Positions 6,853 to 16,800 of a stretch of DNA of 64,000 nt are shown here, piece by piece. This DNA comes from Caldimonas caldifontis (GTDB taxonomy: Bacteria > Pseudomonadota > Gammaproteobacteria > Burkholderiales > Burkholderiaceae_C), in contig NZ_PSNX01000002.1 of the NCBI RefSeq assembly GCF_002930615.1, positions 124,001-188,000 of the forward strand, read 5' to 3'. A model generated the notes under the pieces. The model saw only the letters and a program-made list of their open reading frames with translations. It made no database searches and was not told the DNA's origin. The translations under genes and the position numbers were made by a program. Within the stretch, counting starts at the first letter, position 1, and every line of letters begins with the position of its first letter.

Positions 6853-9800
6853 ATGCAAAGCCTCCTGAACTTCCTGTCCCACCCCGTCTTCCTGCGGATC
6901 ATGGGCTGGCTCGCGCTGATGGGTTTCGTCACCGTGGGTGCCCTGAGCTTCGACCTCCCGATGATTTGGGCCGTCGCGCTCGTTCTGATGATCGCAGTCG
7001 TCATGCTGGCTTCGTGGCTCGTGAGGCGGTGGCGCTCACGGCGCGCTTCACGCGAGCTGGAAGAGGCACTCGATGCACAGAACGCCCAGTCCTCCCGACT
7101 GGAAGAAGCCCGCAAGCATCGGGAAGATGTGCTGGTGCTCCGCGAGCGCATGCGCAAGGCGCTGCAGACCATCAAGGGATCCCGTCTCGGGCAAACCTCC
7201 GGAAAAGCCGCACTCTACGAGCTTCCCTGGTACATGGTGATCGGCAACCCTGCTGCCGGCAAAAGCTCGGCCATCGTGAGGTCAGGGTTGCGGTTCCCGT
7301 TCTCGGACGACGCTGGGAACATCATCCAAGGCATCGGAGGGACCCGGAACTGTGATTGGTTCTTCACGGCCGAAGGCATCCTGATCGATACCGCGGGCCG
7401 CTACAGCGTCCACGAAGAGGATCGCGGGGAATGGCTGGGTTTTCTCGGTCTGCTGAAAAAGTACCGTCCCAAGGCGCCGATCAACGGCATCGTGATTGCA
7501 GTCAGCGTGGCTGAGCTCTCTTCCCAGCGGCCTGAGCAGAACATCCATCTGGCCAAGCAGTTGCGCCACCGCATGCAGGAACTGACCGAGAAGCTGGAGG
7601 TGATCGCGCCGGTCTATGTGATGTTCACCAAGGCCGATCTCATCAGCGGTTTCGTCGAGTTCTTCGAGGACCGCGAGCGCAGCGAACGCGATCGCGTGTG
7701 GGGAGCCACCCTGCCCTACGACGCCGAGGGGCGCGCAGACACCCTGGGCCTTTTTGAGCGGCACTTCGACGAACTCTACGAAGGTCTCAAGGCAGCTTCC
7801 GTGGCACGCATGTCGCTGCATCGGGGCGAGAAGCTTCCACCCGGCGTCCTCACTTTCCCGCTGGAATTCGCCGGGCTCAAGCCTGCGCTGTCGGTGTTCA
7901 TCGCCACCCTGTTCGAGGACAACCCCTACCAATACCGCCCCAGTTTCCGCGGCTTCTACTTCACCAGCGCCGTGCAGGAAGGCGAGTCTTCCAGCCGGGC
8001 CAGCGAGCGTGTGGCGCGCCGCTTCGGGTTGTCACTACAGTCTGGCACGACCGCCAGCGTCTACTCGCATGCCGGTTTCTTTCTCAAGGAACTGTTTTCG
8101 CGTGTCATCTTCGCCGATCGCGACCTCGTGCGTCAGCACCGATCGAAGTCCACGCAACGCTGGCGCCAGGTCACCGTCATTGCGGGCATGGCCACGCTCG
8201 GACTGTGCCTCGCCTTGTGGACCTGGTCGTATGCAAACAACCGGCAGTGGGTGACCAACCTGCAGCGCGATCTGGACCAGGTGACACGCCTGCAGGCCGC
8301 GTCTCCTGATCTTGCGTCCCGCCTCGAGGCCCTCCTGATCTTGCAAGACCGACTCATCCAGGTGCAGGCCCTCGAGCGCAACCGTCCGTGGGCGCTCTCG
8401 TTCGGCCTCCAGCAGGGTTCTCAGCTTGAGGAACTGCTGCGGCGGGAGTACTTCCACGGCGTGCGTGAAGTCATGCTCAAGCCCGTGGCTGAGAGCATCG
8501 AGGCCTATTTGGCTGCAGTGCGCGAGAACGCTGCTCTCTTACAGGAAGGCTCTCCTTCAGCGACCACCGCTGCCGTTGCCCCGGCAGCCGCCAGCTCCGC
8601 GTACACCGCGGCTTCACCCACCAGCGTCACGGATGCTTACAACGCGCTCAAGACCTATCTCATGCTCGCGGACCGTCAGCGCGCCGAACCCGGTCACCTG
8701 GGTGACCAGATCACCCGATTCTGGCGGGGGTGGCTGGAGGTGAACCGAGGCGGCATGGCCCGCGAGCGCATGCTGGAGGTGGCAGAGCGTCTGATCGCCC
8801 ATACAGTGACCCAGACGCAGGATCCCGCCTTCCCCCAGCTGACCAACAACCTTGCGTTGGTGGACGAGACGCGAGGCGCCCTGCGCGGCGTGGTACGCGG
8901 GATGCCCGCGCGTGAACGCGTGTATGCCGAGATCAAGGCCCGCGCCTCCACCCGATTCGCCCCCATGACGGTGGCTCGGGCACTGGGAGAAGCCGACCGG
9001 GATCTGTTGTCCGGCAGCCATGCCGTCTCTGGTGCTTTCACTCGCCAGGCCTGGCGCGAGTACGTGCAAGGTGCCATCCGTGACGCGGCCCATCAGGCCC
9101 TGCAGACGGACGACTGGGTCCTCAAGAGCACGGTGCATAACGATCTCACACTCGATGGCAGCCCGGAGCAGATCCAGAAGGCCTTGACCGAGGCCTACAA
9201 GTCGGAATACATCGCCCAATGGCAACGTTTCGTCCAAGGCGTGAACGTTCAGCCCTTTGGCAGCTTCGAGCAGGCCGTCGTGCGTATGAACCGATTGGGC
9301 GACCCGGCCAGTTCTCCGCTGGGGCGCCTCGTGGCGGTGGTGCACGAGGAAACAGCCTGGGACCAGCCGCCCATCACGACCGAACGTTCGGCCGCCATGC
9401 GTCGTGGCTTTGCGGAGTGGTTCCGACAGGTGGTGCTTCGCCGCGCACCGCCGCAGGTGAATGTCCAGACCGGCGCGGAAGGGTCTGCACCGCCGGATCG
9501 CGCGCAGGGTCTGCTGGTCAGTCAGGCATTCTCAGGCATCTCGCGCCTGATGGTCGCCCGGGACGATGGCGGAAGCCTGATGCGCACCTACCTGGAAGGC
9601 TTGGCCAGGCTTCGCAGCCGGTTCAACCAAATCCATACCCAGGGCGAGGCCGGCCCGGCCAGCGTGCAGTTGCTGCAGCAGACGCTCCAGGGACAGTCCG
9701 AGTTGTCGGAATTGCTCAAGCTTGTGGACGAGCAGATGCTCAATGGCCTGGGAGACAGTGCCAGGGACGGCCTGCGCCCACTCCTTGTCCGCCCACTGAT

Positions 9801-10617
9801 GCAGGCCTACGACATCCTCATCCCTTCGGCCGAGGACGAAATCAACCGTATCTGGGAGGCCCAGGTGCATGGGCCCTTCGAGGCCACGCTGGCCGACCGT
9901 TATCCCTTCAAGCCGCAGGCTCGTGTGGAAGCTTCGGCCTCAGACCTCGCCAAGATCTTCGGCCCGGAGGGGGCGGTCGCCCGTTTTGCAGACAAGACGC
10001 TGGGCCCATTGGTGATCCGGCGTGGCGATACCCTGGCACCGCGCACCTGGGCCGACATGGGCATCCGGCTCAATCCGGAATTCACGGCTCGATTCGCCAA
10101 CTGGGTCGGTCCGCTGGGGGCTGCAGCAGGCTCGGGATCCACACAGCACGCGGAGGCTTCTGCCGAACAGACCCTCTTCCAGATCCTGCCCCAGCCCGCT
10201 CCAGGCCTGACCGAGTACAGCCTGGAGATCGATGGCCAGGCCCTGCGCTACCGCAATGCAGCGGCAACCTGGACACACTTCGTGTGGCCCGGTCCGCAGC
10301 ACACTCTCGGGGTGCGTCTGCATGGCGTGAGCTTTGACGGCACCACCGTGGAGTTCTTGCACGAACCTGGCCGCTTCGGACTGGAGCGCATGGTCAACAG
10401 TGCCCAGCGCCGCCGCATCGATGACCAGACCCACGAGTTGCGATGGACGCGCGGAAACCAGAGCGTTGCGGTGCATCTGCGCATCATCGCCACTCCCGGT
10501 GCCACCGCAAAAGGGCAAGGCAACGGCTCGGCTGGCCTGGGCAGCGCTCCGCTACCACGCACCATTGCAGGCAACGGATTTGCCCGGACCAGCGTGACGT
10601 CCGGAGGGGCCCGATGA
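6853..10617 (+). CDS. tssM: T6SS inner-membrane protein TssM (IcmF family)
   Basis: TssM is the central inner-membrane component of the T6SS envelope complex, reaching TssJ through its periplasmic domain. The 1254-residue product has two N-terminal membrane helices (about 15-32 and 36-57), a cytoplasmic GTPase-like domain with a Walker A motif GNPAAGKS (131-138) and DTAGR (179-183), a third membrane helix near 437-457, and a long periplasmic region ending in the IcmF C-terminal domain. It belongs to the TssM type that retains a P-loop. Its stop overlaps the tagF start (ATGA). Confidence 0.97.
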   Translation: MQSLLNFLSHPVFLRIMGWLALMGFVTVGALSFDLPMIWAVALVLMIAVVMLASWLVRRWRSRRASRELEEALDAQNAQSSRLEEARKHREDVLVLRERMRKALQTIKGSRLGQTSGKAALYELPWYMVIGNPAAGKSSAIVRSGLRFPFSDDAGNIIQGIGGTRNCDWFFTAEGILIDTAGRYSVHEEDRGEWLGFLGLLKKYRPKAPINGIVIAVSVAELSSQRPEQNIHLAKQLRHRMQELTEKLEVIAPVYVMFTKADLISGFVEFFEDRERSERDRVWGATLPYDAEGRADTLGLFERHFDELYEGLKAASVARMSLHRGEKLPPGVLTFPLEFAGLKPALSVFIATLFEDNPYQYRPSFRGFYFTSAVQEGESSSRASERVARRFGLSLQSGTTASVYSHAGFFLKELFSRVIFADRDLVRQHRSKSTQRWRQVTVIAGMATLGLCLALWTWSYANNRQWVTNLQRDLDQVTRLQAASPDLASRLEALLILQDRLIQVQALERNRPWALSFGLQQGSQLEELLRREYFHGVREVMLKPVAESIEAYLAAVRENAALLQEGSPSATTAAVAPAAASSAYTAASPTSVTDAYNALKTYLMLADRQRAEPGHLGDQITRFWRGWLEVNRGGMARERMLEVAERLIAHTVTQTQDPAFPQLTNNLALVDETRGALRGVVRGMPARERVYAEIKARASTRFAPMTVARALGEADRDLLSGSHAVSGAFTRQAWREYVQGAIRDAAHQALQTDDWVLKSTVHNDLTLDGSPEQIQKALTEAYKSEYIAQWQRFVQGVNVQPFGSFEQAVVRMNRLGDPASSPLGRLVAVVHEETAWDQPPITTERSAAMRRGFAEWFRQVVLRRAPPQVNVQTGAEGSAPPDRAQGLLVSQAFSGISRLMVARDDGGSLMRTYLEGLARLRSRFNQIHTQGEAGPASVQLLQQTLQGQSELSELLKLVDEQMLNGLGDSARDGLRPLLVRPLMQAYDILIPSAEDEINRIWEAQVHGPFEATLADRYPFKPQARVEASASDLAKIFGPEGAVARFADKTLGPLVIRRGDTLAPRTWADMGIRLNPEFTARFANWVGPLGAAAGSGSTQHAEASAEQTLFQILPQPAPGLTEYSLEIDGQALRYRNAAATWTHFVWPGPQHTLGVRLHGVSFDGTTVEFLHEPGRFGLERMVNSAQRRRIDDQTHELRWTRGNQSVAVHLRIIATPGATAKGQGNGSAGLGSAPLPRTIAGNGFARTSVTSGGAR

Positions 10618-11603
10618 CCGCTTCGCGCGCACCGATCCAGTTCGTCTATTTCGGCAAACTGCCATCCCGAGGCGACTTTCTGCGCAGCAGTTCGGCCAGT
10701 ACCCCGCTGGTCCAGACGCTGGATCGATGGATGTCACGCACCATGGAGCTGATGGCCAGTGATCCTCGGTGGAAGCAGGTGTACGACGAAGCTCCCCCGG
10801 CTCAGTTTGCCTTCCTGGGTGCCCGCCGCACCGTCGGACTGGCCGGGCACCTGATGCCCAGCCATGACGCTTCCGGTCGGCGCTACCCCTTCATCGTGGC
10901 CGGATCCTTCGATGTGCCTGAGCCAGCAAGCTTTCTGGGGACCAGCCCCTTGACCCTGTCGGGCTTGTGGACACGTCTAGAACAAGCCTCTCAACTCGCC
11001 CATGCCTGTGAGGACGCTGACGGTATTCACGACGCTCTGGCCAAAGCGGAGCAGCAACTCCACCAACCGCTCCCGGTACCCACACCGCACTTCCAGGAGT
11101 TTTTGCAGACCCAGTCCCTGGCTTCCCTGGAGGCGCTGCTGGGGGACGGAAGACCCCTCTCCTCGCTGCGCCAGACCCTTCTGGCCCTGGGCCTGTTGTT
11201 GCAGCCCGTACTGACGCATGGCGCTGCGCGGCTGGAGCGAGGGGTGATGCTGCCCCTTGTGAAGGACCCCCTGTATCGACCTTTCATTGCTGCGTTCTGG
11301 CTGGACCTCATTGCTGGATTTGTCAGGCGCAGCGCGCTTGAACTCGGCATCTTCGTCACCCGCACGCAGGGAACGCCCATCCTGATCGTGGGCTTCAACG
11401 GCGCATGCCCCCGTAGCCTGCGCACCGTGTTCGACCCACAGAGCTGCTCCCACGACAACATCGAGTTCTCTCGCTCAGACTGGGTCGAACGCTCGGTGGA
11501 TACCGACTATGGCCTCAAGAAGCTGTCGAGCTATCTGCGGGACCCGCAGCTCACGCTCAGTCAGGCGCGCCAGACCTTTCGTGAAACTTTTCTGGGAGTC
11601 TGA
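10614..11603 (+). CDS. tagF: T6SS-associated protein TagF
   Basis: TagF (DUF2094) is a cytoplasmic modulator, known in Pseudomonas as a post-translational repressor of T6SS activity. The 329-residue product begins with the family hallmark VYFGKLPSRGDFLR (residues 11-24) and contains FAFLGARRTVGLAGHLMPSHD with the following RRYPF element. The ATG at 10614 overlaps the tssM stop and follows GGAGGGG; a longer frame upstream lies inside tssM. No PppA phosphatase or PpkA kinase gene, the usual partners in threonine-phosphorylation control, is in the window. C-terminal fusion to PppA, seen in some bacteria, is absent. Confidence 0.94.
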   Translation: MTASRAPIQFVYFGKLPSRGDFLRSSSASTPLVQTLDRWMSRTMELMASDPRWKQVYDEAPPAQFAFLGARRTVGLAGHLMPSHDASGRRYPFIVAGSFDVPEPASFLGTSPLTLSGLWTRLEQASQLAHACEDADGIHDALAKAEQQLHQPLPVPTPHFQEFLQTQSLASLEALLGDGRPLSSLRQTLLALGLLLQPVLTHGAARLERGVMLPLVKDPLYRPFIAAFWLDLIAGFVRRSALELGIFVTRTQGTPILIVGFNGACPRSLRTVFDPQSCSHDNIEFSRSDWVERSVDTDYGLKKLSSYLRDPQLTLSQARQTFRETFLGV

Positions 11604-11625
11604 GTGCTCTCGTCTGAGATACGAC

Positions 11626-12426
11626 ATGTGGACCATGCCTCATCATTGCGCTTTATCCGGCCTGGCAGCAGCACTGTGCTTGTGGGGTGCCGTCACCTCC
11701 CCCAGCCTGGCAGGAGGACGCACCGAACCTTCGCCCGAACAAGTCCTGGTCTCCGGAACCGTTCCCGACGAGGCCACACGCGCCGCCGTGCTGCAGCGGC
11801 TGCACGACCTTTATGGCGCACATCGGGTGGTCGACCAGATCGCCGTTGGCAGCGTCATCGCCCCACCGCAGTGGACCCAGCACGTCCAGAACATCCTCGG
11901 ACCGGAGCTCCGGCAGGTCAGCCGTGGACAACTGGCGATCCGAGGCACCCAGATTGATCTGCAAGGGGAGGTGACCAACGAGGCCCAGCGCCAGCAAGTG
12001 GTGAGTGCCGTGGCGACACGATTGAACCCCACCTATACGGTGCGCAACGCCTTGCGCGTCGGAACCAACGAGCAGACGCTGCTGGATCAGGCACTCGCCA
12101 ATCGGATCGTGGAGTTCGAACCCGGAAGTTCCGTGCTCACACCGGCGGGCCGGGCGGTGCTTGATGGCATGCTGCCCACCCTCGTCAGGCTGAGTGCACG
12201 ACGCATTGAGGTCATCGGTCACACCGATGCCCTCGGGGCGCCGGACGCAAACCTGGCGCTGTCTGTGGCCCGAGCCGACGCGGTCCGGGCCTACCTGCAA
12301 TCCCAGGGGATTGATGGCCAGCGGATCAGCATCTCCGGCGCCGGAGCTTCCCGTCCGGTTGCGAGCAATCAAACCGCCGAAGGACGGGCCCGCAACCGAC
12401 GCATCGAGTTCCGCATCAGCCAGTAG
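11626..12426 (+). CDS. Periplasmic BON/OmpA-domain protein of the T6SS locus
   Basis: The 266-residue product has a Sec signal peptide (to about residue 30), a middle region with two BON-like alpha/beta repeats (each with a VxGTVPDE or LQGEVTNE strand followed by a helix), and a C-terminal OmpA-type peptidoglycan-binding domain with VIGHTDALG, NLALSVARA and the ending ARNRRIEF. The BON plus OmpA layout recalls mycobacterial ArfA/OmpATb. The local TssL lacks a peptidoglycan-binding domain, so this protein may anchor the envelope complex to the wall, as TagL does elsewhere (inference). The start could be ATG 11626 or 11635; ribosome sites are weak. It ends 7 bp from convergent glmM. Confidence 0.85.
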   Translation: MWTMPHHCALSGLAAALCLWGAVTSPSLAGGRTEPSPEQVLVSGTVPDEATRAAVLQRLHDLYGAHRVVDQIAVGSVIAPPQWTQHVQNILGPELRQVSRGQLAIRGTQIDLQGEVTNEAQRQQVVSAVATRLNPTYTVRNALRVGTNEQTLLDQALANRIVEFEPGSSVLTPAGRAVLDGMLPTLVRLSARRIEVIGHTDALGAPDANLALSVARADAVRAYLQSQGIDGQRISISGAGASRPVASNQTAEGRARNRRIEFRISQ

Positions 12427-12433
12427 AGGAACT

Positions 12434-13780
12434 TCAGCCCGCCTGGGCCGCCGCGGCCAGGCGCTCGGCGCTGGTCTGGGCGACCGCCGCATCACGTGCT
12501 TCCACCATCACCCGCAACAAAGGTTCCGTTCCTGAGGCACGGATGAGGATCCGGCCGGTGTCGGCCAGTTCCTGCGTGAGGGACGCCTGCTCGGCAGCAA
12601 GCCGCGCGTTCTGGCGCCAGTCCTGACCCGGCTGCAAACGGACGTTGATGAGCGTCTGGGGAAAGAGTTGCACGTCGGCCAGCAGTTCGGCCAGCGTCTG
12701 TCCTGAACGCATCGTGGCCTGGAGGACCTGCAACGCGCTGACCATGCCGTCGCCCGTGGTGTGCCGATCAAGCGCCAGCAAATGGCCAGATCCTTCGCCA
12801 CCCAACAGCCACCCCCGAGCCACCAGTTCTTCAAGCACGTAACGGTCACCCACCTTGGCACGCACCAGAGGCACGCCCCGCCGAGCCAGGGCCTGCTCCA
12901 CACCGAGGTTGGTCATCAAGGTGCCCACCACACCCGGCACGGCCTGCCCCTGTCGCAGCCGGTCAGCGACCATCACGTACAGCAGTTCATCACCGTTGTA
13001 GAGGCGCCCGGTGGCATCGACCAGCAAGACGCGGTCGGCATCGCCATCGAGCGCGACGCCATAGTGAGCACCATGCTTGCGCACTGACTCGATCAAGGCC
13101 CGGGGCGCTGTGGCCCCATGACCGGCGTTGATGTTGTAGCCGTCAGGTGCGCAGCCGATGGCCACCACCTCGGCCCCCAACTCATGCAGCACATTGGGCG
13201 CCACCTGGTAGGCCGCACCATGCGCGGCGTCGACGACGATGCGCAAGCCCTTGAGTGACAGGTCTGTGCTGAAGCTGGCTTTGCAGAACTCGATGTAGCG
13301 CCCCTGCGCATCGTCCAGTCGGCGGGCCTTGCCCAGCGCGGCCGAGTCAGCCCACTGTGCGGGCTGGCCCAGCAGCGCTTCGACTTCCAATTCCCATGCA
13401 TCGGGGAGCTTCTCCCCCTGCGCCGAGAAGAACTTGATGCCGTTGTCTGCGTAGGGATTGTGGGAGGCACTGATCACCACGCCCAGATCCAGCCGCAGCG
13501 CACGCGTCAGATAGGCCACGCCCGGTGTCGGCAAGGGGCCGCTGAGCAGCACATCGATGCCGGCCGACGAGAACCCGGCCTCCAGCGCGGATTCGAGCAT
13601 GTAGCCGGAGATGCGGGTGTCTTTGCCGATCAGGACCGTCGGTCGTCCGGTGCCGGTATGGGCACGACGCAACACACGCCCCACGGCGTGCCCGAGGGTC
13701 AGCACGAAATCCGGTGTGATGGGAAACTGGCCGACGGTGCCGCGGATGCCGTCGGTACCGAAAAATTGTCGTTGACTCAT
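12434..13780 (-). CDS. glmM: Phosphoglucosamine mutase GlmM
   Basis: GlmM interconverts glucosamine-6-phosphate and glucosamine-1-phosphate, the second step toward UDP-GlcNAc for peptidoglycan and LPS. The 448-residue product opens with FFGTDGIRG, carries the phosphoserine loop [11 protein letters not shown] (catalytic Ser106), the metal-binding DGDADR and the sugar-binding GEGSGH, and ends with the phosphate-binding [12 protein letters not shown]. Length matches E. coli GlmM (445). It follows folP with a 28 bp gap, the same folP-glmM pairing found in E. coli and most proteobacteria. No clear ribosome site precedes the ATG. Confidence 0.98.
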   Translation of the reverse strand: MSQRQFFGTDGIRGTVGQFPITPDFVLTLGHAVGRVLRRAHTGTGRPTVLIGKDTRISGYMLESALEAGFSSAGIDVLLSGPLPTPGVAYLTRALRLDLGVVISASHNPYADNGIKFFSAQGEKLPDAWELEVEALLGQPAQWADSAALGKARRLDDAQGRYIEFCKASFSTDLSLKGLRIVVDAAHGAAYQVAPNVLHELGAEVVAIGCAPDGYNINAGHGATAPRALIESVRKHGAHYGVALDGDADRVLLVDATGRLYNGDELLYVMVADRLRQGQAVPGVVGTLMTNLGVEQALARRGVPLVRAKVGDRYVLEELVARGWLLGGEGSGHLLALDRHTTGDGMVSALQVLQATMRSGQTLAELLADVQLFPQTLINVRLQPGQDWRQNARLAAEQASLTQELADTGRILIRASGTEPLLRVMVEARDAAVAQTSAERLAAAAQAG

Positions 13781-13808
13781 GAATGGATGACCGCTTGAAG
13801 GACAAGGA

Positions 13809-14657
13809 CTATGCCACGGCCTCTTGCGCCCGTGGCAGCCCGGCGTGGGACCACACCTTCAGGGCGTCCACCGTGGCAGCCACATCATGCACGCGCACGA
13901 GGCGGGCCCCGCGCTCCACGGCGGCCAGCGCTGCGGCCACGCTGGCCGCCAGCCGCCCGCTCACCGGGCGACCGGTGACGGCCCCCAGCGACGACTTGCG
14001 CGACCAGCCGGCCAGCACAGGGTAGCCCAAGGCCAGCAGTTCAGCCTGCCGGCGCAGCAACTCGAAATTGTGCTCGACGGATTTGCCGAAGCCATAGCCT
14101 GGGTCCAGCACCACGCGTGCGGCTGCCACGCCCTGGATGCGCAGCGTCTCGGCCCGCTCCCGCAAGAACTCGTGGACCTCGGCGACCACATCATCGTAGT
14201 GTGGCGCGGCCTGCATCGATCTGGGCTCGCCCTGCATGTGCATCAGGCACAGCCCACAGCGAGGATGCTCGGCGACCACAGCCTCGGCGCCGGGACTGCG
14301 CAGAGCAAAGATGTCATTGATGATGTCCGCGCCTGTGTCGAGCGCTGCACGCATCACCTCGGGTTTGTAGGTATCCACAGAGACCGGCACTCCCAGCCGG
14401 ACGGCCTCGCGCAGCACCGGAAGCACACGGTTCAGTTCCTCTTCCAGGGGGAGCGCCTCGGCCCCGGGTCGGCTGGATTCTCCCCCCAGATCAAGGATGT
14501 CCGCCCCCTCTCGCAGCAGCTGCTCGCAGTGCGCCAAGGCCGACCGCGTATCGCCGTGCTGCCCCCCATCGGAAAACGAATCCGGCGTGATGTTCACGAT
14601 CCCCATCACCCGGGGGCGGCTCAGGTCGATGTCGTAACGGGTGGTCTGCCAATGCAT
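13809..14657 (-). CDS. folP: Dihydropteroate synthase FolP
   Basis: FolP condenses p-aminobenzoate with dihydropterin pyrophosphate in folate synthesis and is the target of sulfonamides. The 282-residue protein has the N-terminal loop signature [15 protein letters not shown] (18-32), [11 protein letters not shown] and the C-terminal GWSRKSSLG element that binds pABA and phosphate. No resistance-type insertion is visible by eye. It is the upstream partner of glmM and lies downstream of a terminator that follows ftsH. Confidence 0.98.
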   Translation of the reverse strand: MHWQTTRYDIDLSRPRVMGIVNITPDSFSDGGQHGDTRSALAHCEQLLREGADILDLGGESSRPGAEALPLEEELNRVLPVLREAVRLGVPVSVDTYKPEVMRAALDTGADIINDIFALRSPGAEAVVAEHPRCGLCLMHMQGEPRSMQAAPHYDDVVAEVHEFLRERAETLRIQGVAAARVVLDPGYGFGKSVEHNFELLRRQAELLALGYPVLAGWSRKSSLGAVTGRPVSGRLAASVAAALAAVERGARLVRVHDVAATVDALKVWSHAGLPRAQEAVA

Positions 14658-14676
14658 GGGAGCTCGGAAAGTGCAA

Positions 14677-14694
14677 ACGGGGCCGAAGCCCCGT
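14677..14694 (-). terminator. Intrinsic terminator after ftsH
   Basis: Reading the minus strand, a 7-bp GC stem (ACGGGGC/GCCCCGT) closed by a TTCG tetraloop is followed by TTTGCACTTT. It lies 27 bp past the ftsH stop and just before folP, so folP-glmM either has its own promoter or depends on read-through. Confidence 0.75.
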
Positions 14695-14720
14695 CGAGTG
14701 TGTGCGACTCGTATTTCAGC

Positions 14721-16628
14721 TCAGGCCGCTGCCGGCGCCTGATCAGGGTTGACCGGCGGGGTCGGCCCTCCAGCCCCTTTCGTGCTGCTGGGCGTCCAGT
14801 CCTTGGGCGGACGCGGCGGCTTGCCGTTCATGATGTCGTCGATCTGCTCGGCGTCGATGGTTTCCCATTCCAGCAAGGCCTTAGCCATCGCGTGCATCTT
14901 GTCCTTGTTCTCCTCGATCAGACGGCGTGCATGGGCGTACTGCTCATCGATGATCTTGCGGATCTCCTTGTCGACCTTCTGCATCGTCTCCTCGGAGACG
15001 TTCACCTGCTTGGTGATCGATCGACCCAGAAAGACCTCGCCTTCATTCTCGGCATAGACCATCGGGCCCAGCTCATCGGTCATGCCGTAGCGGGTGACCA
15101 TGTCGCGGGCGATCTGCGTGGCCCGCTCGAAGTCGTTGCTGGCGCCGGTGGTCATCTGGTTCATGAAGACCTCTTCAGCGATGCGCCCACCGAACAGCAC
15201 CGCGATGGTGTTGAGCATGCGCTCCTTGTCCATGCTGTAGCGGTCGCCTTCGGGCAGTTGCATCGTCACGCCCAGCGCGCGGCCACGCGGAATGATGGTG
15301 ACCTTGTGCACCGGGTCGGTCTTGGGCAGCAGCCTCGCCACCAGGGCATGGCCAGCCTCGTGGTAGGCGGTGTTCTTGCGCTCTTCCTCGGGCATGACCA
15401 TGGACTTGCGCTCGGGGCCCATCAGGATCTTGTCCTTGGCCTTTTCGAAGTCCTGCATCTCCACGACGCGGGCGTTGCGGCGCGCAGCGAACAGAGCCGC
15501 CTCGTTCACAAGGTTGGCCAGGTCAGCGCCCGAGAAACCCGGCGTGCCGCGGGCAAGGATGTCGGGCTTGACGTCCGTGCCGATGGGTACCTTGCGCATG
15601 TGCACATTGAGGATCTGCTCACGCCCGCGCACGTCCGGCAGCGTCACATAGACCTGGCGGTCGAAGCGGCCCGGGCGCAGCAGTGCCGGGTCGAGGATGT
15701 CGGGCCGGTTGGTCGCGGCGATCACGATCACGCCCAGGTTGGTCTCGAAACCATCCATCTCGACCAGCATCTGGTTGAGCGTCTGCTCGCGCTCGTCGTT
15801 GCCGCCGCCCAGGCCGGCACCGCGGTGGCGGCCCACGGCGTCGATCTCGTCGACGAAGATGATGCAAGGCGCGTTCTTCTTGGCCTGCTCGAACATGTCG
15901 CGCACGCGAGCTGCACCGACGCCGACGAACATCTCGACGAAGTCGGAACCGGAGATCGAGAAGAAGGGCACCTTGGCTTCGCCGGCGATGGACTTGGCCA
16001 GCAGCGTCTTGCCGGTACCCGGGGGGCCGACCATCAGCACGCCGCGCGGAATGCGGCCGCCCAGTTTCTGGAACTTCTGCGGGTCCTTCAGGAAATCGAC
16101 CAGCTCCTTGACCTCTTCCTTGGCCTCGTCGCAGCCGGCCACGTCGGCAAAGGTGACAGAGTTGTTGGTCTCGTCGAGCATGCGGGCGCGCGACTTGCCG
16201 AAGCTGAAGGCCCCGCCCTTGCCGCCGCCTTGCATCTGGCGCATGAAGTAGATCCACACACCAATGAGCAACAGCATCGGCCCCCAGGAGATGAGGATGC
16301 TCATCAGCAGGGACGGCTCTTCACGGGGCTTCACATCGAAGCGCACGTTGTTGTTGATGAGATCACCCACCAGACCCCGGTCGAGGTAGGTGGCGGTCGT
16401 GCGGATGCGGCGATCATCGTTGGTGATCGCCACGATCTCGGTGCCGCCGCCGGCGCCTTCCTGCAGCGTCACGCTCTTGATGCGCTTGGCACGCACCTCA
16501 TCCAGGAAGTCGGAGTACGCGATCTGCCCGGTGGTGGCCGCCGTGCGGTCGAACTGCTTGAAGACGGTGAACAGCACCAGGGCGATCACCAGCCACACAG
16601 CCACCTTCGAGAACCATTGATTGTTCAC
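14721..16628 (-). CDS. ftsH: ATP-dependent zinc metalloprotease FtsH
   Basis: FtsH is the membrane AAA+ protease that degrades misassembled membrane proteins and regulators such as sigma-32 and LpxC. The 635-residue product has two membrane helices (about 7-24 and 105-127) flanking a periplasmic domain, the AAA module with Walker A GPPGTGKT, Walker B IIFVDEID and the second region of homology, and the zinc motif HEAGH. The C-terminal tail is Pro-rich. It is followed by a terminator and preceded by a sigma-32-like promoter candidate; rlmE lies upstream on the same strand with a 172 bp gap. Confidence 0.99.
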   Translation of the reverse strand: MNNQWFSKVAVWLVIALVLFTVFKQFDRTAATTGQIAYSDFLDEVRAKRIKSVTLQEGAGGGTEIVAITNDDRRIRTTATYLDRGLVGDLINNNVRFDVKPREEPSLLMSILISWGPMLLLIGVWIYFMRQMQGGGKGGAFSFGKSRARMLDETNNSVTFADVAGCDEAKEEVKELVDFLKDPQKFQKLGGRIPRGVLMVGPPGTGKTLLAKSIAGEAKVPFFSISGSDFVEMFVGVGAARVRDMFEQAKKNAPCIIFVDEIDAVGRHRGAGLGGGNDEREQTLNQMLVEMDGFETNLGVIVIAATNRPDILDPALLRPGRFDRQVYVTLPDVRGREQILNVHMRKVPIGTDVKPDILARGTPGFSGADLANLVNEAALFAARRNARVVEMQDFEKAKDKILMGPERKSMVMPEEERKNTAYHEAGHALVARLLPKTDPVHKVTIIPRGRALGVTMQLPEGDRYSMDKERMLNTIAVLFGGRIAEEVFMNQMTTGASNDFERATQIARDMVTRYGMTDELGPMVYAENEGEVFLGRSITKQVNVSEETMQKVDKEIRKIIDEQYAHARRLIEENKDKMHAMAKALLEWETIDAEQIDDIMNGKPPRPPKDWTPSSTKGAGGPTPPVNPDQAPAAA

Positions 16629-16677
16629 CGCGGCTCCTTCTCCGATCCGAACAACATGAATTGCCTATTGACAAGCA

Positions 16678-16705
16678 AGATGAGGGTCATTCTAGACGAG
16701 TCAAG
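16678..16705 (-). promoter_or_regulatory. Candidate heat-shock (sigma-32-like) promoter of ftsH
   Basis: On the minus strand CTTGAC (16700-16705) is followed 13 bp later by CCCTCATCT (16678-16686), close to the sigma-32 consensus CTTGAA-N13-CCCCAT-T. It lies about 50 bp before the ftsH ATG, which is heat-shock controlled in other proteobacteria. A sigma-70 reading of the same site has a poor -10. Confidence 0.45.
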
Positions 16706-16800
16706 CCTTGCGACTCTCGACAGGTGACCCCGTTTCCTGCCGAAGTTTGACCCATGCCAGCGCATCGTGTTGCAACGCCTGCGCTATGACCGCGATAGCG

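Noticed and set aside
13824-16727. Plus-strand open frame of 967 codons across folP and ftsH
   Set aside because: It is antisense to two clear genes and its translation is the His/Leu/Gly-rich pattern typical of antisense frames in GC-rich DNA.
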